Assembly (NCBI RefSeq): GCF_000503775.1
Contig: NZ_KI629782.1
Span: 1,872,579-1,936,578, forward strand
Length of the DNA: 64,000 nucleotides
Direction: 5' to 3'
Source: Brevibacillus panacihumi W25
Lineage (GTDB): Bacteria > Bacillota > Bacilli > Brevibacillales > Brevibacillaceae
Below the pieces are notes generated by a model. That model did not search any database. It was not told the origin of the DNA and saw only the letters and a program-made list of their open reading frames with translations. Of this stretch, positions 43,223-51,588 are shown piece after piece. The position numbers and the translations under genes are program-made. The first letter of the stretch is position 1, and each line of letters starts with the position of its first letter.

Positions 43223-46200
43223 TTAGTGGTTGCGGCTAATGTGCTTCCTGTTATAGAGCCATGCTCCCAGCGCAATCAGGGCAGCCCCCAGCAATTGCAG
43301 CGGCAGATGACTTTCTTCCCCTGTCTTCGGCAACACTTTTGCTTTGCCTGAAGCTTCCTTGTCAGGATACAGACCTCCAGCAGGAACATTCCCGTCTATT
43401 TCATAGAGAGGCTCGTCTGTCCCTGGCGTTCCCTTTCCTGGCCCTTGACTTCCAGGTCCTTCCGTAGCAGGAGTCGGGGCTGTCGGAGCAGGATCTACCG
43501 GATTCGGAGTCGTTTCCGTCGGTTCGCCCGGTACTGGCGGCTCTATTGGTGTTGTTGGTTCTACTGGTTGAGTAGGTTGGGTCGGTACGCCTGGTTGTTC
43601 GGGTTTCTTATCAGTCCCACCCGATGAACCTGGACGATCCGGCTTTTCTCTATCCGGTTTGTCCTTGTCCGGCTTCTCGGGTTTTTCCGGATCCGGCTTT
43701 GGATCTACTGGCGGTTCTGGATCTACTGGCGGTTCCGGATCTACTGGCGGTTCCGGATCTACTGGCGGTTCTGGATCTACTGGCGGTTCCGGATCTACTG
43801 GCGGTTCCGGATCAGGATTTCCGCCTCCGCCACCTCCGCCGCCTCCACCGGAGAAGCGATTGTTTTCGACGGTAATAAGCGTGACTTTCCCTTTTTCAAT
43901 GATAAACTCAGTCAGTCTATCCTTGATGACGTAACCACTTGGTGCCTTGGTTTCCTCGAAGTAGTATGTGCCTGGTCTTAGATCGTCAACATGCAATTCA
44001 CCGTTGTCATCTGTAGGCGCAAGTCCGCTCAGGAACGGCTTTTTGTCCTTGTCCAAAATTCGGAACTGAGCACCTTTCAATGTGACATCCGGACGACCTT
44101 TTTCGATCTTTGTCAGGATGACTTCCCCTGGGATCAATTTGTTTGTAAACGTTTTTTGTACCTCTACACCATCGTCTACGATTTCGAATTCCAGTGGGTC
44201 CTTGCTCAACAGGTAGTCTGTTGGAGCTGTGACTTCCTTGATTTGGTATTTCCCTGCTTTTAAATCTGTAATAACCAACTCACCATCTGCATTCGTCGTC
44301 AGCTTGCTTTTTAGCACTTGACCTTTTTCATCTAGAAGGTCAAATTCAGCACCTGTCAATGGCTGCTGGTCATACTCGTCGACTTTTACGATTTTAACAG
44401 AGCCGACATTTGCTTCATTCGTTTTCGTGCCAGTCTTCATTTCTGTCTGGTTTGCATCAATTGTGAACTTTACGGGAGTTGCATCCAGCTTGTATCCTCT
44501 TGGGGCAACAATTTCCACTAACTGATAGTCCCCAGCATCCAATTCCGGTAGGTAGAGCTTCCCGGCTGTGTTGGTCGGTTGCAAAGTCAGACCGACAACA
44601 TCTTCATACGTGTCGACTGTCCCGTTGACTTTCTTCTGGAGTTTGAATTCGGCTCCTGGAAGAAACTTCTCTGCATCCTGAGAATCAACTTTGGTCAGTT
44701 CAAAACTCCAGTTGCCTTTGTGATTCACAATTGTGAATGTAGGGTTGTCTTTGTTAAAATCGATAATCTCGCCGTTTCTGAATGCTTCATCGATGACATA
44801 ACCAGATGGGGGAGTGATTTCTTTGAGCAGGTATTTTCTGAAGTTATACTTCTTCTCTGTTGTCGCCTCGCCACTCTCATCTTCAATTACAATCTCTTCA
44901 AGAAGCATCGTCCCTGCTTGGTTATACAACCCGAATTTTGCCCCTGTCAGCGGTTTACCATCCTTGTCCACCTTTACAATTTTCAGATGGTCCTTCTCGG
45001 TAGACACGCTTCCCCAAGCACCAGAGAATTTGACCTTAATGCCCTCGTTGCCATCCTCACCGATAACCCTGGAATCCTTATCATGAAATTCCGCTTTGTT
45101 AAAGATTTGCTCTCCAGAACCAGCATTGATGAACGACTCGTATTTCAATATATAGGCGCTCTCAATGTCCTTTTTCAGTGTCAGTTCGAAGCTGTGCTCT
45201 CCAAGTATTGGCGGATGGAAATAGTCATTCAGATCTTCTTGATCTCCAATGCTCACGTTTCCTTTCTTATCTACTGATGTCTTGTAGAGCTTGAAGGAAC
45301 CCGGGATAAGCATTTGATTATCGGACAATGCATCTTTCAGAGTAGTTCCCGCAGCGATCCAAGACTGATTGCGATTCAGATAGACGGTCCAGAATGCAGT
45401 CTCGGAATCGGCACCAGTGCCTTGTCTGCCCTCTTTATAGATATACTCGCCACCATACTCGGGACGTACGGTAAACGAATCTTTAAATAAATCGGAACCT
45501 TCATCGCCACTTAAGACAGCCTCGTTTGAATACTCGGTTAACACTTCGAGATCCTCAAGACTCGTATCGTACACGATGCGATAGGCCTTGTTAATTTGCT
45601 GCAGGTTATTAACAAACTTTAATCGAAAACCGTTGTCTCCCTCGGTGTCTGTCACCCATTCAACCGTATAATCCTCTGCCGGTACTTCTGCACCCACATC
45701 TACGTCATCTGCACCACCAGTTAGAATCAAGTTATAGACCTTTAAGGATCCTTGATCGATTTTCTGATCACCTTGATAGAAATCGGTAAGGACTGGATTC
45801 GTGATGGTCCGCAGATTATAGTTCACATCGATAGTCCAGGTGATACGCTTGGTTCTCGCGTCATAATCGCCCGTTTTTTCCCCGTTTTTCTTGGTGTAAC
45901 GGTCTGAAGAAACGGTCCTTGAATCTTCTTTTGAGTAAGAAGTCGTGCCCTCAAGCCATTCTACTTTTCCGTGGTTCGTAATGTCGTTGCTATTGAAATA
46001 GTTGGTGTCAAACCTTGTTTTGTACTCGATTACGTAATGATCCTCGATCTCATTATCAAAGGTTATTTTAAACCCTTCACGATAATTCGGATCTGGCTCT
46101 AACGTGTACGCTGGAACCTTGTTTGATCCAGGTACAGTAATTTTCAAGCTTTCCTCGATCAACTCTAAACCCTGATTCGCATAGCTGTCTGTAACGACAA

Positions 46201-47941
46201 CTTCGTTCATTTTTTGCTTATCATAGTTTAGATACAGTTTCCACGTAATCGTTTTTTCATTGTAATTAATCTGTTTGTTATCGGCGCTCTTCCAAAAGAT
46301 TACATGGTTAATACGTTCGGATTTCGATACTTTCCTGTCGCCGTACATCTCTACCTCATTCATCACTGTGGCACTATCGCGAACACGTTCCTTCGGTTTT
46401 GTGACATAGACGATTTCATAGGCAGATTGAATATCCTGGTTAAAACGAAGTTCAAAGCCATCTGCAGTTCCATCAACGGAATAAATACCTTCCACTTCGC
46501 TTCCGCGTGTATCCTTGCCGTTGTCGTCTATTGACACTTCATACACTTTCAACGATTCCCCGACAAACTCATGGGCAAATTCCGCTTTGGTTGTGGTTAT
46601 CGTATCCTTGATCCATGCGAGCTCCGTTTTGATATCACGCAAATCGTAATTGTACTCAATGGACCAAGTAATGGTTTGGGAAGCAGAGTCGTATTTGGAA
46701 TTTTTCGCGAGTGGCTGGCTGAACTTTGCCGTGACTGTAGCTGAAGCGCCATTCGTGTAGTTGTCACTCTGGATCTTCGCGTCGTTCTTGTACGAAGATT
46801 TTCCCTCGATGATTTTGGTTTTGTACTTCACACGGTAGGCATCTTGAATATCACCAAAGTCAAGTACTAGCTTGTTGTCTGTCGGTAGTTGAGTAAATCC
46901 TGTAAACTCACCATCCTCAATTACACTTCCGTCCAACTTGACCTTTAGCTTGTATACCTTGATGGAAGTTTCATCAAGTTCCAGTCCGGCTGGGATGGAA
47001 TCTTCAAAGATAGCATTGGTAATATTTTTTTGGCCTTTGTTAAAATTGACGACCCAATCGATCTCGCTCGGATTGAAATCTTTGTCTGCTTCCCCTTGCT
47101 TGTCCATTTCCGCTGTGATGTCACTGTTGAAATGAACGCTGATCGTTTTCTTGGGAGTGGTAAACTCGATCGTTTGCTTCGTTCCATCATCAAGTTTTCT
47201 CTCGTCAAATGATCTCCAAACCCCGAACTTACCAGAAACTTTTGCTCCTTCAAAGTCCCCATTCAACGTTAAGATTACCTGGCCACCTGAAGTTACCTCA
47301 TACGATAACGTTACATCGTCACCAGGAACTGTTCCTTCGGCCTCAACCCATTGAAACGCTTCTGGGAGAGAAAACGTATACGTGGCACCATTTCGATATT
47401 CATGTCCTGCCGGCAGTTCCCAGGTATACTCGATACTTACTTCCGAACCTACATCTGGCCGGACGGTTTCAATATCGTTGCCATCCTCATCTTTCATGAC
47501 AACATCCGTAATGAAATCGTCCTCTGTTATTTCATTTCCACCCTGATCCGATGATGGATTGGAAATTTGAACAGGGGGTGACTCTAGATCAGGCACTGGT
47601 GGCGCCCCAGGGTCCGTGCCTGGTTGTGGAACTGGCACTTCTGCACCTGGTTCTGTCCCCGGTTCTGTTCCTGGCTCTGTCCCCGGTTCTGTTCCTGGTT
47701 CTGTTCCTGGCTCTGTTCCTGGTTCTGTTCCAGGCTCTGTCCCTGGTTCTTCTCCCGGTTCTGTGTCCAACTCTGTCCCAGCCCCTGACTCGTCTTGCTG
47801 CTGAGTGTCTTCCACGCTAACCCCTGCATCTAGCAATCCTTCATTCGCGCTGACAAATGCAGTTGGCATGAATAGATTCAACAGTAAAGCGAATACGAGA
47901 TAGACAGACAGGACTCTCCTTCTCTCCCACATTCTAATCAT
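43223..47941 (-). CDS. Large LPXTG-anchored surface adhesin with collagen-binding-like and SpaA/Cna_B domains
   Basis: This is a cell-wall-anchored protein of about 1,572 residues. A signal peptide (LSVYLVFALLLNLFMPTAFVSA) is followed by about ten GTEP repeats (47649-47768). A long array of Cna-A/collagen-binding-type Ig folds follows (about residues 140-1010, e.g. AIFEDSIPAGLELDETSIKVY, VVVTDSYANQGLELIEESLKI). Four SpaA/Cna_B domains come next (starting LKIVKVDKDGKPLTGAKFGLY, FELTKVDSQDAEKFLPGAEF, VKIVKVDEYDQQPLTGAEF and VILTKIEKGRPDVTLKGAQF), each with the Lys and E-x-x-x-P-x-G-Y pattern of intramolecular isopeptide domains. A Gly run, six DPEPPV repeats and a charged Pro-rich wall spanner lead to LPKTGEE, a hydrophobic helix and a basic tail. 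GAGG lies five bases before the ATG at 47941. It probably mediates attachment; a sortase gene lies 1.2 kb upstream. Confidence 0.93.
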   Translation of the reverse strand: MIRMWERRRVLSVYLVFALLLNLFMPTAFVSANEGLLDAGVSVEDTQQQDESGAGTELDTEPGEEPGTEPGTEPGTEPGTEPGTEPGTEPGTEPGTEPGAEVPVPQPGTDPGAPPVPDLESPPVQISNPSSDQGGNEITEDDFITDVVMKDEDGNDIETVRPDVGSEVSIEYTWELPAGHEYRNGATYTFSLPEAFQWVEAEGTVPGDDVTLSYEVTSGGQVILTLNGDFEGAKVSGKFGVWRSFDERKLDDGTKQTIEFTTPKKTISVHFNSDITAEMDKQGEADKDFNPSEIDWVVNFNKGQKNITNAIFEDSIPAGLELDETSIKVYKLKVKLDGSVIEDGEFTGFTQLPTDNKLVLDFGDIQDAYRVKYKTKIIEGKSSYKNDAKIQSDNYTNGASATVTAKFSQPLAKNSKYDSASQTITWSIEYNYDLRDIKTELAWIKDTITTTKAEFAHEFVGESLKVYEVSIDDNGKDTRGSEVEGIYSVDGTADGFELRFNQDIQSAYEIVYVTKPKERVRDSATVMNEVEMYGDRKVSKSERINHVIFWKSADNKQINYNEKTITWKLYLNYDKQKMNEVVVTDSYANQGLELIEESLKITVPGSNKVPAYTLEPDPNYREGFKITFDNEIEDHYVIEYKTRFDTNYFNSNDITNHGKVEWLEGTTSYSKEDSRTVSSDRYTKKNGEKTGDYDARTKRITWTIDVNYNLRTITNPVLTDFYQGDQKIDQGSLKVYNLILTGGADDVDVGAEVPAEDYTVEWVTDTEGDNGFRLKFVNNLQQINKAYRIVYDTSLEDLEVLTEYSNEAVLSGDEGSDLFKDSFTVRPEYGGEYIYKEGRQGTGADSETAFWTVYLNRNQSWIAAGTTLKDALSDNQMLIPGSFKLYKTSVDKKGNVSIGDQEDLNDYFHPPILGEHSFELTLKKDIESAYILKYESFINAGSGEQIFNKAEFHDKDSRVIGEDGNEGIKVKFSGAWGSVSTEKDHLKIVKVDKDGKPLTGAKFGLYNQAGTMLLEEIVIEDESGEATTEKKYNFRKYLLKEITPPSGYVIDEAFRNGEIIDFNKDNPTFTIVNHKGNWSFELTKVDSQDAEKFLPGAEFKLQKKVNGTVDTYEDVVGLTLQPTNTAGKLYLPELDAGDYQLVEIVAPRGYKLDATPVKFTIDANQTEMKTGTKTNEANVGSVKIVKVDEYDQQPLTGAEFDLLDEKGQVLKSKLTTNADGELVITDLKAGKYQIKEVTAPTDYLLSKDPLEFEIVDDGVEVQKTFTNKLIPGEVILTKIEKGRPDVTLKGAQFRILDKDKKPFLSGLAPTDDNGELHVDDLRPGTYYFEETKAPSGYVIKDRLTEFIIEKGKVTLITVENNRFSGGGGGGGGGGNPDPEPPVDPEPPVDPEPPVDPEPPVDPEPPVDPEPPVDPKPDPEKPEKPDKDKPDREKPDRPGSSGGTDKKPEQPGVPTQPTQPVEPTTPIEPPVPGEPTETTPNPVDPAPTAPTPATEGPGSQGPGKGTPGTDEPLYEIDGNVPAGGLYPDKEASGKAKVLPKTGEESHLPLQLLGAALIALGAWLYNRKHISRNH
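43701..43808. repeat. Six tandem 18-bp repeats in the adhesin wall-spanning region
   Basis: The plus-strand unit GGATCTACTGGCGGTTCY is repeated six times with only C/T changes at the last two positions. It encodes DPEPPV units and is prone to length variation. Confidence 0.9.
47649..47768. repeat. About ten tandem 12-bp repeats near the adhesin N-terminus
   Basis: Units of the type GGTTCTGTTCCT encode TEPG repeats directly after the signal peptide region. Small synonymous differences occur between units. Confidence 0.85.
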
Positions 47942-48032
47942 GTTCACCTCGCATTTTAGATGACAAGGTAATATTTCATGCAGATCTACCTCGAATGTAT
48001 TAGGCCCTTGTCCCCAATTTTATTCCAACTGA

Positions 48033-48066
48033 TAGCTTACAAATACAAACTGAATATTTTCCGAAT
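48033..48066 (-). promoter_or_regulatory. 34-bp element shared with the PAS chemoreceptor leader, copy B
   Basis: It matches 43094-43127 at 28 of 34 positions. It lies 92 bp before the adhesin start and just after the terminator of the transglutaminase-like gene, so it probably belongs to the adhesin promoter. Confidence 0.5.
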
Positions 48067-48074
48067 AACTGAGA

Positions 48075-48120
48075 ATGAAAAAACCGCCCCCTCTCTTTCC
48101 AGAGATGGAGCGGCTATTTG
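48075..48120 (-). terminator. Terminator after the transglutaminase-like gene
   Basis: On the minus strand GCCGCTCC-TCTCT pairs with AGAGA-GGGGGCGGT and is followed by TTTTTTC. It separates this gene from the adhesin. Confidence 0.85.
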
Positions 48121-48133
48121 GCCTGCTGATGCT

Positions 48134-48930
48134 TTAGAATTGTTTTTCCGTAATATACTCGCTTTTATTTTTGATCATGGTCGGTTTTTTCGTGCCTTTC
48201 GACATGATCGAATCATATGTCGTATCGATGGTGACCCATTCATTGGTATCCTTGAAATAAATCTCGTTCCAGGCATGATACTGCTGAATATCATTCTTTT
48301 TTCCCATGACCAGCTTGGTCGGGATGCCCTCGCTGCGGAGCATGGCCGCAAACAGAGCTGCATAATCATAACAGATGCCTTGTCCGACTTGCAGAGTCGC
48401 ATCTACCGAAGGGATATATTCGCTAGTGACGACCTTTGCTTTCTCATAGTCGTACTGAACGTTTTGAATGATATAGTTGTAAATCGCAGCGACTTTTTCC
48501 CTGTCGGTCTTCCTATCCTTGGTCAATTCGCGGGCTTGGGCAATCGCCTTTGTTTGCTCATTCCAGTAGATCATCTGGATCGGCTGTAAAAAGACAGCTT
48601 CCTGACTAGATGCGGTCAGGACTACCTCTCTGTTTTCAACCATTCGATACTGATTCCCCATGACATTTTCCAACACAGAGATCGTATACGTGCCATCTCC
48701 CAATTGCAAGGGAAAGCGATTATTCGCCGCGACACTGTAAAAAAATGTTGATTCCCTTTGGTGATTTTCACCTTTTCGCTGCCTCTAGCAGGGTCCTTCT
48801 GGATGGACACGACACCTTGGCTCAACTCGCTTACATCGATGCGAGAAGCAGATGAATTCGCCCAAGCAGTGACGGGAACCGTCAAACAGAAAATACTTAC
48901 TAAAGCCAACGTCAATCGGCTTTTGAACAT
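48134..48930 (-). pseudogene. Secreted transglutaminase-like protein, broken by a frameshift
   Basis: Two frames form one protein of about 265 residues. The first part (from 48930) has a signal peptide (LALVSIFCLTVPVTAWANSS) and a short N-terminal domain. The second (to 48134) has the transglutaminase-core triad: Cys in GQGICYDYAALFAAML, His in YHAWNEIYF and Asp in TIDTTYD. The break is at a run of seven T on the minus strand (48739-48745); eight T would give ...NQHFFYSVAANNRFPLQLGDGTY... in one frame. Family members act in surface protein cross-linking or proteolysis. A c-di-GMP riboswitch precedes it. It may be a real mutation or a homopolymer sequencing error. Confidence 0.87.
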
Positions 48931-48939
48931 AGGTAACTC

Positions 48940-49030
48940 CCCTTTCGGAAGCTGGCTGCCATCTTCATGGAGAAGGAAGGCCCTCTAGCTTTGCGTCTCT
49001 AATTTTCATTAGATTTGCCATTATCGTTTG
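48940..49030 (-). ncRNA. Cyclic di-GMP-I (GEMM) riboswitch
   Basis: On the minus strand the leader has the GEMM-I core: GGCAAATC, hairpin CTAAT-GAAA-ATTAG with GAAA tetraloop, then GACGCAAAGCTA with the hallmark GACGCAAAGC (48988-48997), a second hairpin, and the 3' segment ATGGCAGCCAGCTTCC. It ends about 15 bases before the transglutaminase-like ATG. The terminal CTTCC can pair with the GGGGAG ribosome binding site through a GAAA loop, so control of translation is plausible. There is no terminator hairpin between the aptamer and the gene. Confidence 0.85.
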
Positions 49031-49109
49031 AAAGTTATGATTTTGTGAAAAGAATACCATACATTTTCAAAAAGGGGAATCATTCGGTAAATTTCCACTA
49101 AAAAATTCC

Positions 49110-49796
49110 CTACTCGCGAAGCATCTTTCCTTTCACAATCAAGCGATGCGTAGGGTTTTCCATCGGGTGACAAGTGACCAACGTAATCTCTCCGTCACTG
49201 CCATTTCCTTCCAACACCCATACTTCTTCTGGTTTGACGATCAATTTCTCTGTCACCGTATAGTTGTATACGCGTTCGCCGTCATCGACCTCGATCTTGT
49301 CCCCGGTTTGGATTTCATCAAGTCGATTGAAATTTCTTCCATAGGTGAGGTTGCGATGTCCCGCGATGGCATAATTCCCAATCTCTCCGGCTTTTCCTGT
49401 ATGTTCGATACTCGCCACTGTCGTTTTCATATTCTTGTCTGTGGCACCATGCAGGATTGGCAATACCAGGTCGATCTTGTCAATCATCAAGATTCCTTCC
49501 ATATTCGGATAGCTCTTGAAATCAGGCAGTTCCTTTTGCTTAGTCTCCGATTCAGCGAAGCCGGTCTCGTCTGTCTCTTCGGGGTGAGCAGCTTCTGCTG
49601 GTTGAACGGCTGCCACAGGCTCTTCCTCCGCGGGGAGAACATCATCGTCTCCGTTATGTATGCTTTGCAGGCTTTGCTGCCACTCTTGGACGAGTTTTTG
49701 CTGCTGATAATCATAGTACTCCTCCGCAAGCGTAGGGTAGCTAAGAACGACGATTCCCGTGAACATCAGCAGCATGGCTATGATCTTTCTTGTCAT
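49110..49796 (-). CDS. Sortase (class D-like)
   Basis: This membrane-anchored transpeptidase joins LPXTG-type proteins to peptidoglycan. Its 228 residues comprise an N-terminal signal anchor (about 4-24), an acidic linker (about 48-92) and the sortase barrel with catalytic H147 (AIAGHRNL), C209 (TLVTCHP) and R218 (THRLIVKG). The likely substrate is the LPKTG adhesin nearby. The ATG overlaps the stop of the response-regulator gene by four bases, so the two are translationally coupled. The class assignment is by overall resemblance to Bacillus SrtD-type enzymes. Confidence 0.9.
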   Translation of the reverse strand: MTRKIIAMLLMFTGIVVLSYPTLAEEYYDYQQQKLVQEWQQSLQSIHNGDDDVLPAEEEPVAAVQPAEAAHPEETDETGFAESETKQKELPDFKSYPNMEGILMIDKIDLVLPILHGATDKNMKTTVASIEHTGKAGEIGNYAIAGHRNLTYGRNFNRLDEIQTGDKIEVDDGERVYNYTVTEKLIVKPEEVWVLEGNGSDGEITLVTCHPMENPTHRLIVKGKMLRE

Positions 49797-50938
49797 CTGG
49801 CATCCCTACCTTGTTTCCACTGTTGATACCACTGCTCCAATTCCTTGCTTGGCGCAACATCGAATTCTTCCTTTAATTTTTCCGTGAGAATCTGATATTG
49901 CTTCGTGACCTCCCTCGGATGATTCGTCATCGCGTACAGCTTCATCAAACCAAAATAGCCGTCCTCCATGCCGGGCAATTTTTCCCGAATCTGTTGGTAC
50001 AGCAAGATCGCCTCCGTAAATTGTTCCGTCGACTGATACCATTCCGCTATTTCACTGGCATGACTCAACCAAATCATCTGCAGGCGCTCCTGCTCGTATT
50101 CCGCCCATAGATAAGAATGCTCTTCCAAAAAACCGCCCGGGTACTTGGCCATGATCGACAAATGTGTCCTCAGTGTATGGGAATCAATAGGAGGAGCATC
50201 GCGAACGGCATTTTCCCACTCCTCGACATCCAGTTTGATGTCTCCCCAGACCAGGCGGTACCGTTCATCCTTGTATTTGATCTCCAGATCCAGGCCGAGG
50301 TTCTTGATGATTTTGCGAATCTGATAGATGGCCGTATGCAATTGCGTGGTCGACCGAACGGTATCATATTCCGGCCAGAGCAAATCAATCAAGGTTTGCT
50401 TGCTCACGGTTTTATTCCGATTCATCACCAGGTAAGCAAACAGCTCCTGGGCTTTCAGCGTCTTCCAGGGAAAAAACTGCACCTCTCCCTGCTGATCGAT
50501 ATAGTGCAGATTTTGCAAGCAACAGATCATCTCCTGGTTGGTCGCGCTGTCGCCTACCGGAGCCGACACCATTGTTTTTGCGACCCGCTGCATAGTCATA
50601 GTCAATCTGCGTACGTGAACAGGTTTTAATAAATAGTCCAGCGCATTCATTTCAAACGCTTTGACCGCATACTCCTGATACGCAGTGACGAAGATAATAT
50701 GCAGATGCGGTTGGAGCATCATTAATTTTTCAGCCAGTTCAAACCCGTTGATTTCAGGCATTTCGATATCCAGAAAAGCCAGATGAAATGTCTCGTTGCG
50801 CACTGCTTCTATCGCTGCCTGTGGGTCCTGAAACGTGCGAATCTCCTCAAATTGAATGTCCTTCTCAATGGCTTCAGCCAACAAATTCTCCAATTTTTTC
50901 AAAGCAAGACGCTCATCATCCACGATGATCGCTTTCAC
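49793..50938 (-). CDS. Response regulator with SARP/BTAD-type DNA-binding output
   Basis: The 381-residue protein has a receiver domain (D7-D8, phospho-acceptor D57 in HLAFLDIEMPEING, and KPV at the end). It is followed by an OmpR-like winged helix (TLKAQELFAYLVMNRNKTVSKQTLIDLLWP) and a bacterial transcriptional activation (BTAD) helical repeat domain to the C-terminus. The start is GTG at 50938 with AGGGGAG six bases upstream; the earlier frame to 51208 has no site. It is translationally coupled to the sortase, so it probably controls surface-protein display. No histidine kinase partner is adjacent. Confidence 0.88.
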   Translation of the reverse strand: MKAIIVDDERLALKKLENLLAEAIEKDIQFEEIRTFQDPQAAIEAVRNETFHLAFLDIEMPEINGFELAEKLMMLQPHLHIIFVTAYQEYAVKAFEMNALDYLLKPVHVRRLTMTMQRVAKTMVSAPVGDSATNQEMICCLQNLHYIDQQGEVQFFPWKTLKAQELFAYLVMNRNKTVSKQTLIDLLWPEYDTVRSTTQLHTAIYQIRKIIKNLGLDLEIKYKDERYRLVWGDIKLDVEEWENAVRDAPPIDSHTLRTHLSIMAKYPGGFLEEHSYLWAEYEQERLQMIWLSHASEIAEWYQSTEQFTEAILLYQQIREKLPGMEDGYFGLMKLYAMTNHPREVTKQYQILTEKLKEEFDVAPSKELEQWYQQWKQGRDAR

Positions 50939-51002
50939 ATCTATCTCCCCTCGGTCGATCCGATCTCTATTTCTATTTATTCTACCAAGACCTGGGTCTT
51001 CT

Positions 51003-51032
51003 GTCCAAATTCTCAAGTCCCAATATTTGGAC
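51003..51032. promoter_or_regulatory. Inverted repeat GTCCAAAT-N14-ATTTGGAC upstream of the SARP regulator
   Basis: Perfect 8-bp arms are spaced so that their centres are 22 bp apart, two helical turns. It lies 65 bp upstream of the regulator start in the divergent spacer. It is a candidate autoregulatory site. Confidence 0.45.
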
Positions 51033-51072
51033 GACCATTGCGTTTGACAGCGTTCGGAGGCAAATTGTATAC

Positions 51073-51116
51073 TTGAAAATGTTTTAGTGGGTAAATAATA
51101 TACTGTATATATTATT
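51073..51116 (+). promoter_or_regulatory. Promoter and MarR-type operator of the marR-MFS unit
   Basis: TTGAAA (51073-51078) and TAATAT (51096-51101), spaced 17 bp, form a good sigma-A promoter. AATAATATA-CTGTA-TATATTATT (51094-51116) is a perfect 9-bp inverted repeat covering the -10 and start region, well placed for repression by the MarR protein. Confidence 0.7.
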
Positions 51117-51141
51117 CGCAGGCGAAATAGGAGCGAGGACC

Positions 51142-51588
51142 ATGCCAGATCAACACCATCTTTTGAGTTTTGAAGAACTGTATCTCCAATTGCAAAGAAA
51201 AATTGCAAATGAATGGCACAAGCGCCTGGACCCGCTCATTTCCGGATCCCAATCCTTTATCCTCAAATTTCTTGAAAAGAAGGGGCCGCAAAAGGTTTCG
51301 GCCATTGCGGAGTTTTTGGACATCACTCCGGGGGCTGTGACCAGTCTTGCTGATAAATTAATGGCTTGCGGGTATGTCGACAGGAAACGTGACACGACTG
51401 ACCGGCGCGTGGTCTATCTGGAGATCACAGATCAGGGACGCGAAATGCTGGCGCGTTATAAAGCGGAGCTCAAGCGCACGGTAGAGGAATTTTTTGTGGG
51501 ATTGTCTGAGGAGGACCTCGATCACCTGATCCGGATCTACCAGCAGGTACTGCGAAACATCGAACAGCGAAGAGAGGAGAACATCTAG
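51142..51588 (+). CDS. MarR-family transcriptional repressor
   Basis: This 148-residue winged-helix repressor has the MarR signature in KVSAIAEFLDITPGAVTSLADKLMACGYVDRKRDTTDRRVVYLEITDQG (residues about 52-100; the D-x-R-D-x-R wing reads KRDTTDRRVV). The ATG is preceded by TAGGAG. Its stop codon is directly followed by the MFS ATG. It probably represses both genes through the palindrome at 51094-51116 and is released by a toxic ligand. Confidence 0.92.
   Translation: MPDQHHLLSFEELYLQLQRKIANEWHKRLDPLISGSQSFILKFLEKKGPQKVSAIAEFLDITPGAVTSLADKLMACGYVDRKRDTTDRRVVYLEITDQGREMLARYKAELKRTVEEFFVGLSEEDLDHLIRIYQQVLRNIEQRREENI

Noticed and set aside
43659-43934. Gly-Ser-Thr-rich ORF (GSTGGSG repeats) on the plus strand
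   Set aside because: It is a mirror of the DPEPPV repeats of the adhesin in another frame.
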